NCBI GenBank assembly: GCA_905211615.1
Contig: CAJMBB010000035.1
Location: 1 to 15,426, forward strand
Length of the DNA stretch: 15,426 bases
From: an uncultured Collinsella sp.
GTDB lineage: Bacteria > Actinomycetota > Coriobacteriia > Coriobacteriales > Coriobacteriaceae
Direction of reading: 5' to 3'
Below the pieces are notes generated by a model. It was given only the letters and a program-made list of their open reading frames with translations. It searched no databases and was not told the origin of the DNA. Positions 7,490 to 14,615 of the stretch are shown in pieces; position 1 is the first letter of the stretch; each line of letters opens with the position of its first letter. The position numbers and the translations under genes were made by a program.

Positions 7490-8176
7490 CTACAAATAAA
7501 CCCCCTCACCGAGTTGCCTGTGGAACTCGGCGTGATGGTCGCGTGCCCAGGTAAAGAGCGCTTGGTCAAAGTCGGTGCGCGTGGCCGGGACGCCAAAGAC
7601 GCCGGCAACTTCGACGCGTATAAACTCCAGTGCCGGCAGCTTGTTGATGGCAGTGAGGGCAAACGGGGACGAGGGCTCCTCGAACAGATAGCGGCTGCCT
7701 TGCAGCGCGTCGCAACTGGTGCACGTGTTGCCGAGCGACGGGGCTTTGGAAGCTCGCGCTCCTACGGGCTTGTAGCCGCAGCGCTTATGAAGGTAGTCGC
7801 GGATCTCGCCCGGCACGCAGCCAAGAGCGGGCACGATGGCGAGTGCGTTGGCTCTGGCCGTGTCGATGGCAATGTGCCCGGCTTCGTTGGGCGCGTGCGC
7901 GATGGCGATGCTCTCGTCGCTATCGGTTCGATAGGGAATGCCGAAGGCCGCGACCGAGGTCTCTTTGTGACACTTCCAGCATTCGCGCTTGCCCAGTACT
8001 AGATATATATACGGCGCCGAGGGGTCGGATCGGTCAACACCGGGCAGCCACTCGGCAAAGGGCTCGGGGTTGACGCCGCTGGGTACATACCAGACCTTCT
8101 TGGTCCGGTCCCATTTGGCACCCAGTGCCTTGGCTTCTTCTTTGTGCGAAAAGGGGACATCGAGCTCGGTGCGCAT
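7490..8176 (-). CDS. DUF5710-domain protein with two CxxC pairs
   Basis: The product is about 228 aa. Residues about 4-43 match the DUF5710 signature (LDVPFSHKEEAKALGAKWD, then VWYVP), a short module found in plasmid, primase-like and other DNA-associated proteins and of unknown function. Next come CWKC near residue 64 and CTSC near 155; together they could hold one zinc, with the intervening 90 residues folded between them. The rest is unassigned. ATG 8176 is chosen because AAGGAG lies 6 bases upstream; the open frame extends a further 91 codons, but that extension lacks a ribosome binding site and reads as non-coding. It converges on the zinc-ribbon gene with only 38 bp between stops. The 258 bp upstream, to the tRNA terminator, hold nothing I can assign. 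Confidence 0.85.
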   Translation of the reverse strand: MRTELDVPFSHKEEAKALGAKWDRTKKVWYVPSGVNPEPFAEWLPGVDRSDPSAPYIYLVLGKRECWKCHKETSVAAFGIPYRTDSDESIAIAHAPNEAGHIAIDTARANALAIVPALGCVPGEIRDYLHKRCGYKPVGARASKAPSLGNTCTSCDALQGSRYLFEEPSSPFALTAINKLPALEFIRVEVAGVFGVPATRTDFDQALFTWARDHHAEFHRQLGEGVYL

Positions 8177-8426
8177 GGCGGCTCCTTGGTGCTGCAGGTG
8201 CAAGTGGCTCAAGGATACCGCAGGGCGCAGACATCGCGGCGTTTTGCCGAGAAGTTGCGGCTCGGATGGGTTCGAGACGCGTTGGTCTCGGCCTCGGTGG
8301 CTATTGGGGCGGTTTTGATTGACTGCGGAGTCAGCCGGGATAGGCACCTGGGTCGCTGACGCGGTTTTGTGTATGGGCACGGTGGTTGTTTGGGCGGTTG
8401 GAGCTGCCAGCTGATTAGGCGACATA

Positions 8427-8462
8427 AAACAAAACAGCCCAGAGGACATAGCCTCTGAGCTG
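8427..8462 (-). terminator. Intrinsic terminator after tRNA-Val
   Basis: On the minus strand the 11-bp stem CAGCTCAGAGG / CCTCTGGGCTG (one G-U pair) closes a 6-nt loop and is followed by TTTTGTTTT (8426-8434). It lies 8 bases past the tRNA CCA end, so it ends the tRNA transcript. Confidence 0.92.
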
Positions 8463-8470
8463 CGAACATT

Positions 8471-8545
8471 TGGTGGGCGTTAGAAGATTTGAACTTCTGA
8501 CCTCTTCCGTGTCAGGGAAGCGCTCTCCCCCTGAGCTAAACGCCC
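8471..8545 (-). tRNA. tRNA-Val, anticodon GAC
   Basis: A complete 75-nt cloverleaf is present, including an encoded CCA. The acceptor stem is GGGCGTT/AACGCCC with discriminator A, the D stem is GCTC/GAGC, the anticodon stem is CTTCC/GGAAG around loop CTGACAC (anticodon GAC, valine), the variable region is 5 nt, and the T stem is AGAAG/CTTCT with loop TTCAAAT. It stands alone, with a promoter just upstream and a terminator just downstream. No truncated integrase or duplicated tRNA 3' end is visible nearby, so there is no sign that it serves as an attachment site within this window. Confidence 0.97.
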
Positions 8546-8574
8546 GATCAAGGGTGCGCAAGCGCGCAAGGGAT

Positions 8575-8603
8575 AATATAACGGAGCCTGAACTCGGTGG
8601 CAA
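8575..8603 (-). promoter_or_regulatory. Promoter of tRNA-Val
   Basis: On the minus strand TTGCCA (8598-8603) and TATATT (8575-8580) are separated by exactly 17 bp. Transcription would begin around 8568, about 22 bases before the mature tRNA 5' end. The match and position are what is expected for a strong sigma-70-type tRNA promoter. Confidence 0.8.
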
Positions 8604-8742
8604 GAACATTTTTAAAAATCGCTTACATTGTGGAATTCGGGGGCTTTGTCGCATCCATTTCAAAAGAGCCTGCTGCCGCGATTTGGCTGGCGCATAATGC
8701 AAGGCCATTGCGGTATCGAGCTATGGAAAGACGCCTGCGGAG

Positions 8743-8765
8743 TTGTCCTACCGATAAGCGGACAA
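8743..8765. promoter_or_regulatory. Short inverted repeat upstream of the DMT transporter
   Basis: TTGTCC (8743-8748) and GGACAA (8760-8765) form a 6-bp inverted repeat with an 11-bp centre, about 70 bases upstream of the transporter start. The spacing between half-site centres, 17 bp, would suit a dimeric regulator. I find no convincing promoter in the 231 bp between the tRNA promoter and the gene. Chance is possible for a 6-bp arm. Confidence 0.3.
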
Positions 8766-8834
8766 GCCTCCAGCTGGTGACTTCGCCGTGGTAAGGTAAG
8801 CCGAATTGTTTCCAGGCTGTTTCGGGGGAGTGGA

Positions 8835-9857
8835 ATGAGCAAAGAGTGTGTCGAGCAGGTCGAAGGCGCAGGGGCTTCGGTGCCGATGACCGATATATCG
8901 AACATTGATGTGCCCGAGGGCACCGACGAGCTCAGCCGCAACACCCGTCGCGCATGGCGCGACCGCCTTAACGATGCGTCGTCGCGCAAGATGATCACGG
9001 GCGTCTTGGCTACGCTGGTGGGCGGTTCGTTTTGGGGCTTCTCGGGCACCAGCGCGAGTTTTTTGTTCGATACCTACCATGTCGATACGCTGTGGCTTAT
9101 GAGCATACGGCAGATTCTCGCCGGCCTGCTCTTTATGGCTGTGGTTGTCACGCGCGACCGCGCACGCCTGGTCAAGCTTTGGACGACGCCCGCTGATCGC
9201 AAGCAGCTGCTGCTCTTTACCGCCTTTGGCCTGCTGTTCAACCAGTTTTGCTATCTTTCGGCCGTGCGCCTGACGAACGCCGGAACCGCGACGGTGCTCC
9301 AGTGCCTGCAGCTCGTTATCATCATGGGCTACACCTGCGTGATCGATCGCCGCATGCCGCGTACTCGCGAAGTCATCGGCATTGGCCTAGCTCTGGGTGG
9401 AACCTTTTTAATCGCCACCGGCGGCGACCCCACCAGCCTGAATATCTCGCCGCTTGGCCTGGCAGCAGGTCTTATGTGTGCGGTCAGCGCCGCGTGTATG
9501 GCGGTGATTCCCGCCAAGATCCTGCCCGAATACGGTAGCCCCATCGTCACGGGCTCGGCAATGCTCACGGCGGGCGTGATCTCATGTGTCTTCGTGCAGC
9601 CCTGGGCGCATATGCCGGCACTCGACGCTGCCGGCGTCGAGGCGCTCGCGGTGTTCGTGGTTATCGGCTCGTTTTTTGCTTACATGCTCTATATGCAGGG
9701 CGTTAAGGACATCGGCTCGGTGCGTGCGAGCCTCATCGGAACTGTGGAGCCGGTTTCGGCGACCATCACGAGCGCCGTTATGCTGGGCACGGTGTTTTTG
9801 CCGACCGACCTTATCGGCTTTGCCATGATCATCGTGATGATGTTCCTCACGGTGTAG
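8835..9857 (+). CDS. DMT-superfamily (EamA) membrane transporter
   Basis: The product is about 340 aa. After a charged cytoplasmic N-terminus of about 52 residues come ten hydrophobic segments arranged as two EamA repeats: the first begins at MITGVLATLVGGSFWGFSGT, the second near SPLGLAAGLMCAVSAACMAV. The ends ASLIGTVEPV and FLPTDLIGFAMIIV match the final helices typical of EamA exporters. Family members export amino acids, nucleotides or drugs; the substrate cannot be read from the sequence. Length is slightly above the usual 290-310 aa because of the N-terminal extension. ATG 8835 follows GGGGGAG by 4 bases. It appears monocistronic, with no close partner on either side. Confidence 0.93.
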   Translation: MSKECVEQVEGAGASVPMTDISNIDVPEGTDELSRNTRRAWRDRLNDASSRKMITGVLATLVGGSFWGFSGTSASFLFDTYHVDTLWLMSIRQILAGLLFMAVVVTRDRARLVKLWTTPADRKQLLLFTAFGLLFNQFCYLSAVRLTNAGTATVLQCLQLVIIMGYTCVIDRRMPRTREVIGIGLALGGTFLIATGGDPTSLNISPLGLAAGLMCAVSAACMAVIPAKILPEYGSPIVTGSAMLTAGVISCVFVQPWAHMPALDAAGVEALAVFVVIGSFFAYMLYMQGVKDIGSVRASLIGTVEPVSATITSAVMLGTVFLPTDLIGFAMIIVMMFLTV

Positions 9858-10005
9858 CTGGCGCCGCCGCCAGACAGAAAAGGTGTTGTGCCGCATTTTC
9901 GCCAATTGATGTCCGTGTCTGGAGTTTAGCTGTCGATGCTCAAAATGCCATAAACTAGTAACGTTATGGACTTTTTCATTGCGACTCAATTGCGAGGATT
10001 TCTTT

Positions 10006-12318
10006 ATGGCTGGTAATCACTTTAAGGGCAGCGATAGCGGCCGTCCTGCAGTTCCGCCGCGTCCGAACGGGGCTGGTAAGGCCGGCACGCCGGGCGGCGC
10101 TGGACAGGGCGGTTCCGGTAAGCGCGTGTCCCCGGGCGAGACAGCGATGTTTACCGCTCTGTACGAGCAGTCTCAAAAGGCAAAAAAGACCGGCCGTGCA
10201 AAAGGGAATGTCTTTGCGGGCGGTGCAACCTCCGCGTCGCAGCCGAGCGGGGCTCCTTCGGTGCCTGCGAACAACGCAGGTGCTGCCAACGCCGCGAATG
10301 CTGCCGGCAACGTTAATGCCGGCAAGGCCGCCAACAATACTCCCTCTGCCGGTGGCGCGGGGCTTACGGGTAACCTTGGCACGATTTACACCGGCGCCTC
10401 CGAGACTGGCACGTTCGCCCGCCTGGATGATAGCGGTGCCGAGTTTGCGGGCTCGGGTTCCAAGGAAGATTATTACGATTTTGGCTTGAACTACGGTAGC
10501 GATGCTTCGTCGAGTTCGACCTCTGACGGTCTGGTCCGTCATCGCCATCGCAAGGGCGAGGGCAAGAAGCGTCACACTGGCGCCATTATTGCCGCTGTAG
10601 TCGCGGTGCTTCTCGTTGCGCTTGGCGCAAGCGGCTTTATGCTGCTTAACTCGGCAAAGACCGTAAAGAGCGAAGCGAAGGAGGCTGTCGAGATCGTCGG
10701 TGGCCTTAAGGACAAGGTCACGTCGGGCGATTTTTCGACGCTGCCTGACGACGCGAAGAAGATCGATGAACTCTGTAACAGCATGAAGGCGGAGACCTCG
10801 AGCCCGCTGTGGGCGGCGGCTTCGTTTATCCCGGTGTATGGCAGCGATATCAATGCGGCCCGCACCATGATTGACGCCCTGTCCGATGTCTCGAGCAATG
10901 CGCTGGTTCCCATGGCCGATAACCTTTCGCAGGCTACGCCCGGCAAGCTGTTCCAGGACGGCATGATTAACGTGTCCGCGCTGCAGGCGGTCGCCGATTC
11001 GCTTTCCAGCAGCTCGAAGGTGTTCAAGAGCGCCAACGAGAAGGTCCAGGGCATTGGCGATACTCATATTTCCCAGGTGACCGAGCTGGTCGATAAGGCC
11101 AAGGACGGCTTTGCCACCCTCAACGGCGCGGTTGACGCGGCGGAGAAGGTCGCCCCCGTCCTTCCCCAGATGCTCGGCGCCAACGGCCAGACGCGCAACT
11201 ACCTTATGTACGCCATGAACAACGTCGAGATTCGTGCCTGCGGCGGCTTTGGCGGTTCGCAGGGCCTGATTTCGGTCACTGACGGCCAGATGTCGATTGG
11301 CGAGTTTGTTCCCCGCATTGGACTCAGTGAGGATGAGGCAGTCGAGAGCGTCGACGAAGAGGATGAGGCGCTGTTCGGCAACCACAGTAACCTGTACAAC
11401 TCGGGCAATACCTATTCGCCTGATTGGCCTCGCAACTCGCAGCGTGTCGCCGCGCTGTGGAAGTCCCAGTATGGACAGGACGTTGATGGCGTCATCGGTA
11501 TCGACCCGGTGTTCCTGCAGTATCTGCTGGGCCTGGTCGGTAACGTGTCACTGCCCGACGGAACGGTTGTCGACGGCACCAACGCCGCAAAGGTCCTCAT
11601 GCACGATGTGTACTGGAACTATCCGGTCGAGGAGTCGGACGGCATCTTTGCATCCGTCGCCAGCGCTGCCTTCGACAAGGTCCTTGGCGGTATCGGCGAT
11701 GTCGATGTTACGAAGCTTGTCAGCGCCGTTGAGCGCGGTGCCGAAGAGGGCCGCCTGATCGCTTGGATGAGAAACGATGATGAGCAGAATGCCATCAAAG
11801 AGACGGGCATTGACGCTTCGCTGCCCGATCCGGATGATCCGAGTGCCGATCCCGTTGCCGGCGTTTACTTTAACAACCTGAGCTTCTCCAAGCTCGACTG
11901 GTATCTGAACGCCGATACGCAGATTGGCCAGGGCATCAAGAACGGTGACGGCACGTGCTCGTATCGCATCACCGTTACTCTGACGAACATCATGACGCAG
12001 GAGGAGGCTGGCAAGCTGCCCGACTACGTTGCGGCGAGCGCACCCGATGCCGCGCGTGACGACGAACGCCTGAATGTCTCGTTGTTTGCCCCGACGGGCG
12101 GCAACATCAGTGACCTTACGGTTGAGGGCACCCAGTTTGGTCTTGGTGCCGCTACGTGGCATGGAATCCCCTTCTATTCGGGCACCGTTGACCTGCATGC
12201 TGGCGAGACGACGACGATCACGTATACGCTGACCACGTCGGCCGAGGCGGGGGACAAGCCGCTTACGCTGCGTCAGACTCCTACATGCCAGGCGGCTCGC
12301 GACAGCGCGTCGGCGTAG
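10006..12318 (+). CDS. DUF4012 membrane-anchored extracellular protein
   Basis: The product is about 770 aa. Residues 1-189 form a low-complexity Gly/Ala/Asn/Ser-rich tail that ends in a basic cluster (RHRHRKGEGKKRH) before one membrane helix (about 192-215, AIIAAVVAVLLVALGASGFM), so the tail should be cytoplasmic and the rest outside. The outer part starts with helical, coiled-coil-like segments (220-390). It continues with the DUF4012 core (NYLMYAMNNVEIRACGGFGG, then DWPRNSQRVAALW, DVDGVIGIDPVFLQYLLGLVG and VLMHDVYWNYP) and a beta-rich C-terminus. DUF4012 proteins occur in actinobacteria and are thought to act at the cell envelope; the activity is unknown. ATG 10006 has GAGGA 7 bases upstream. 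It precedes glmM by 83 bp with a terminator between. Confidence 0.92.
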   Translation: MAGNHFKGSDSGRPAVPPRPNGAGKAGTPGGAGQGGSGKRVSPGETAMFTALYEQSQKAKKTGRAKGNVFAGGATSASQPSGAPSVPANNAGAANAANAAGNVNAGKAANNTPSAGGAGLTGNLGTIYTGASETGTFARLDDSGAEFAGSGSKEDYYDFGLNYGSDASSSSTSDGLVRHRHRKGEGKKRHTGAIIAAVVAVLLVALGASGFMLLNSAKTVKSEAKEAVEIVGGLKDKVTSGDFSTLPDDAKKIDELCNSMKAETSSPLWAAASFIPVYGSDINAARTMIDALSDVSSNALVPMADNLSQATPGKLFQDGMINVSALQAVADSLSSSSKVFKSANEKVQGIGDTHISQVTELVDKAKDGFATLNGAVDAAEKVAPVLPQMLGANGQTRNYLMYAMNNVEIRACGGFGGSQGLISVTDGQMSIGEFVPRIGLSEDEAVESVDEEDEALFGNHSNLYNSGNTYSPDWPRNSQRVAALWKSQYGQDVDGVIGIDPVFLQYLLGLVGNVSLPDGTVVDGTNAAKVLMHDVYWNYPVEESDGIFASVASAAFDKVLGGIGDVDVTKLVSAVERGAEEGRLIAWMRNDDEQNAIKETGIDASLPDPDDPSADPVAGVYFNNLSFSKLDWYLNADTQIGQGIKNGDGTCSYRITVTLTNIMTQEEAGKLPDYVAASAPDAARDDERLNVSLFAPTGGNISDLTVEGTQFGLGAATWHGIPFYSGTVDLHAGETTTITYTLTTSAEAGDKPLTLRQTPTCQAARDSASA

Positions 12319-12355
12319 GGTTTTTCTGGTAGCGCAGATAATCGAGTACCATTTT

Positions 12356-12382
12356 GGGGCGGACAGGCAATCTGTTCGCCCC
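12356..12382 (+). terminator. Terminator-like hairpin before glmM
   Basis: GGGGCGGACAG (12356-12366) pairs with CTGTTCGCCCC (12372-12382, one G-U pair) around a 5-nt loop and is followed by TATTTTG. It lies 37 bases after the DUF4012 stop and only 8 bases before the AAGGAG of glmM, with no clear promoter in between. It may end the upstream transcript, or act as an attenuator in a shared transcript. Confidence 0.75.
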
Positions 12383-12401
12383 TATTTTGTAAGGAGAGCG
12401 C

Positions 12402-13769
12402 ATGAAGTCCTTTGGCACCGACGGCTTTCGCGGTGAGGCCAACGTTGGGCTGACGGTAGAGCACGCTTATAAGATTGGCCGTTTTGTGGGCTGGTATTAC
12501 GGTGCCAACCGCGAGCGCAAGGCGCGCGTGATCGTGGGCAAGGACACGCGTCGTTCGAGCTACATGTTCGAGGCGGCGCTGGTGAGCGGCCTGGTCGCGA
12601 GCGGTGCGGACGCCTATATGCTGCACGTGATCCCCACGCCGGGCGTAGCGCATCAGACCGTGGAGGGCTGCTTCGATTGCGGCATCATGATCTCTGCCAG
12701 CCACAACCCCTATTACGATAACGGCATTAAGCTGATCGACTGCTATGGTGAGAAAATGCCCGAGGAAATCTTGCTGTTAGTCGAGGACTACATCGACGGC
12801 AAGCTTCATGTATTCGATAAGGATTGGCCGGAGCTGCCCTTTGCCCACCGGGAACACATCGGCTGCACCGTGGATTATGTGGCAGGCCGCAACCGCTATA
12901 TGGGCTACCTGATTTCTCTGGGCATCTACTCCTTCAAGGGCGTGAAGGTCGGTCTGGACTGCGCCAACGGTTCCAGTTGGACCATCGCCAAGTCTGTGTT
13001 CGATGCACTGGGCGCTGATACCTACGTCATCAATGCACAGCCCAACGGCCTGAACATCAACAACAATGCTGGCTCCACCCACATCGAGGGCTTGCAGAAG
13101 TTCGTGGTAGAGAAGGGGCTGGACATCGGTTTTGCCTACGACGGTGACGCCGACCGCTGCCTCTGCGTGGATGAAAAGGGCAATGTCATCACCGGCGACC
13201 ACATCCTGTACATCTACGGCTGCTACATGAAGGAGCGCGGCAAGCTGCTGAACAACACGGTGGTCACTACAGTTATGTCCAACTTCGGCCTGTACAAGGC
13301 CTTCGACGAGCTGGGCATCGGCTACGCCAAGACCGCCGTCGGCGACAAATACGTGTACGAGTACATGGCCAAAAACGGCTGCCGCATCGGCGGTGAGCAG
13401 AGCGGCCACATCATCTTCTCCAAGTACGCCAGCACCGGTGACGGCATCCTGACCAGCCTGAAGATGATGGAAGTGATGCTGGCCAAGAAGATGCCCATGA
13501 GCAAGCTGGCCGAGCCGCTGACCATCTATCCGCAGGTGCTGGAGAACGTCCGCGTCACCGACAAGAAGGCTGCACAGAACGACCCGGCGGTACAGGAGGC
13601 AGTCAAGGCCGTGGCCGAGGCGCTGGGCGACACTGGCCGCATCCTTGTCCGTGAGTCCGGCACCGAGCCGGTGGTCCGCGTGATGGTGGAGGCCCCCGAC
13701 CACGACACATGCCAGAAGTATGTGTCTCAGGTTGTGGAAGCCATCAAGGCACAGGGTTACGGCGTCTGA
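12402..13769 (+). CDS. glmM: Phosphoglucosamine mutase; hybrid of two codon-use types
   Basis: The product is about 455 aa and converts glucosamine-6-phosphate to glucosamine-1-phosphate, the precursor branch for UDP-GlcNAc and peptidoglycan. All four family motifs are intact: FGTDGFRGEA at the N-terminus; the phosphoserine loop ISASHNPYYDNGIKL with Ser100 (Ser102 in E. coli); metal loop DGDADR at 247-252; sugar loop GEQSGH at 331-336; and phosphate loop RESGTEPVVRV from 417. AAGGAG is 5 bases before ATG 12402. The gene is odd in composition. Before about 12,600 it uses codons like the upstream genes, with TCG serine at 12555. From Ser98 on, none of 16 serines is TCG and AGC/TCC/TCT take over, as in the genes downstream. 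The change falls around the highly conserved phosphoserine loop. Function is secure; continuity as one natural gene is not. Confidence 0.95.
   Translation: MKSFGTDGFRGEANVGLTVEHAYKIGRFVGWYYGANRERKARVIVGKDTRRSSYMFEAALVSGLVASGADAYMLHVIPTPGVAHQTVEGCFDCGIMISASHNPYYDNGIKLIDCYGEKMPEEILLLVEDYIDGKLHVFDKDWPELPFAHREHIGCTVDYVAGRNRYMGYLISLGIYSFKGVKVGLDCANGSSWTIAKSVFDALGADTYVINAQPNGLNINNNAGSTHIEGLQKFVVEKGLDIGFAYDGDADRCLCVDEKGNVITGDHILYIYGCYMKERGKLLNNTVVTTVMSNFGLYKAFDELGIGYAKTAVGDKYVYEYMAKNGCRIGGEQSGHIIFSKYASTGDGILTSLKMMEVMLAKKMPMSKLAEPLTIYPQVLENVRVTDKKAAQNDPAVQEAVKAVAEALGDTGRILVRESGTEPVVRVMVEAPDHDTCQKYVSQVVEAIKAQGYGV
12558..12800. other. Composition boundary: probable recombination or assembly junction inside glmM
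   Basis: The last TCG serine codon of the window on the upstream side is at 12555-12557. No TCG occurs in frame among the 37 serines I counted in glmM from Ser98, the InlB-repeat gene, the small peptide gene and the visible lepA. The DMT transporter has 12 of 23. Gene content changes at the same point. The exact breakpoint cannot be placed by eye; the conserved phosphoserine loop (about 12,660-12,735), where two species' glmM genes are most alike, is the likeliest site. Confidence 0.6.
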
Positions 13770-13794
13770 GAACGCCCCGAAATGAGGAAGTGCA

Positions 13795-14250
13795 ATGAAA
13801 CGATTCAAACAGATGCTCGCGGTCCTGCTCTGCGCTGTGGCGCTGTGCGGGCTGGCCCCGGCGGCGCTGGCCGCACAGCCGCTGGACGAAAGTGAGAACG
13901 GCGGCAAGGTCATCATCTACTTCGAGACCTGCGGCGGCACCGGCATCCCGGTGGTGGAACGCACCAGCGGCGACGGCAAGCTGTACAGTCTGCCCACCCC
14001 CACCATGGAGGGCTACACCTTCAAGGGCTGGTACACTGACATCGTAGGCGGTGATGCGATCGTAGCGGGTGAAACGGAATTTTCCGGCGAGGATGCCACC
14101 ATCTACGCCCAGTGGGACCCCATCGACCAGCCCGTGACTGAGCCGACGGCCCCGGCGGACAGCGCCGAGGGCATCTGGGAGCGCCATAAGGCGACCATCC
14201 TCATCGTGGGCGGCGTGCTTCTTCTGGCCGCTGCCGGGCTTGTGATGTGA
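13795..14250 (+). CDS. Secreted InlB-repeat (Flg_new) protein with C-terminal membrane anchor
   Basis: The product is about 151 aa. Residues 1-27 are a signal peptide (basic MKRFKQ, then LAVLLCAVALCGLAPAALAA with a cleavage site near Ala26-Ala27). Residues about 37-107 form one InlB B-type repeat, recognisable by GYTFKGWYTD and the closing TIYAQW. A Pro/Thr/Ala-rich linker (QPVTEPTAPADSAEG) follows, then a C-terminal helix (ATILIVGGVLLLAAAGLVM) that would anchor the domain outside the membrane. There is no LPxTG sorting motif. InlB repeats are usually found in larger surface proteins, so this is a minimal version; the ligand is unknown. GAGGAAG is 5 bases before the ATG. It starts 25 bp after glmM and ends 11 bp before the next gene, so the three are probably co-transcribed. 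Confidence 0.85.
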   Translation: MKRFKQMLAVLLCAVALCGLAPAALAAQPLDESENGGKVIIYFETCGGTGIPVVERTSGDGKLYSLPTPTMEGYTFKGWYTDIVGGDAIVAGETEFSGEDATIYAQWDPIDQPVTEPTAPADSAEGIWERHKATILIVGGVLLLAAAGLVM

Positions 14251-14261
14251 AAGGGAACAGT

Positions 14262-14537
14262 ATGGAACACAAACTGAAACTCCCCGCACAGTGTGCGCTC
14301 ATCCCGCCCGAAGAGCAGCAGCTCGTCAGCGGCGGCGCGCCCGCATGGATGACCGACTTCGTCACCGATGTCAAGGACACCCTGCGCCCCTATAAGCCCT
14401 ACTTCCAGTTCGCGTGGCAGCTGCTGAAAGCAGGCATCACCTGCGCGAAGGAAGCCCTCCTCATCTACGGTTATACCAAGATCATGATCCACTCCCTGAA
14501 AGGGATCAAGAACTGCATCAAAGCATTGCCGTGGTAA
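14262..14537 (+). CDS. Bacteriocin-like peptide with double-glycine-type leader, 91 aa
   Basis: I chose ATG 14262, preceded by AAGGGA at 5 bases; an upstream in-frame ATG at 14247 overlaps the previous gene and has no site. The first 25 residues (MEHKLKLPAQCALIPPEEQQ, then LVSGG) look like a leader cut after Gly-Gly by a C39-peptidase transporter, with hydrophobic residues at positions expected ahead of the GG. The predicted 66-residue core has about 8 Lys and 1 Arg against 3 Asp and 1 Glu, two Cys (in GITC and KNCI), aromatic residues and a long hydrophobic stretch (FQFAWQLLKAGI, EALLIYGYTKIMI). This fits an unmodified class II-type bacteriocin or signalling peptide, but no transporter or immunity gene lies in the window. 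A plain small membrane-associated protein is the alternative. Confidence 0.6.
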   Translation: MEHKLKLPAQCALIPPEEQQLVSGGAPAWMTDFVTDVKDTLRPYKPYFQFAWQLLKAGITCAKEALLIYGYTKIMIHSLKGIKNCIKALPW

Positions 14538-14553
14538 AATGAAATAACACAAA

Positions 14554-14597
14554 CGCCCCTCGCGTCGGCAGATTTTACTGCACGGCGCGGGGGGCGT
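14554..14597. terminator. Bidirectional terminator between the peptide gene and lepA
   Basis: ACGCCCCTCGCG (14554-14565) pairs with CGCGGGGGGCGT (14586-14597) over 12 bp with one T-G wobble. The plus-strand side is followed by AGCATTTTGG. The minus-strand side is followed by TTTGTGTTATTTCA. It lies between two convergent stop codons, 14537 and 14616, and probably serves both transcripts. Confidence 0.8.
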
Positions 14598-14615
14598 AGC
14601 ATTTTGGATAAAAGT

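Noticed and set aside
8471..8545. tRNA-Val as a mobile-element attachment site
   Set aside because: No integrase and no repeated tRNA 3' end were seen in the window.
9858..9922. Terminator or switch after the DMT transporter (CTGGCG/CGCCAG and CCAGACA/TGTCTGG)
   Set aside because: The stems are short, the second has a loop of about 39 nt and neither is followed by a T tract. The overlap of the two stems is suggestive but too weak to report as a feature.
9976..11385. Open frame of 469 codons on the minus strand
   Set aside because: It is antisense to the DUF4012 gene, with Arg/Ala/Gly-rich shadow translation and no ribosome binding site.
12777..13916. Open frame of 379 codons on the minus strand
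   Set aside because: It is antisense to glmM, whose motifs are complete, and its translation shows no recognisable domain.
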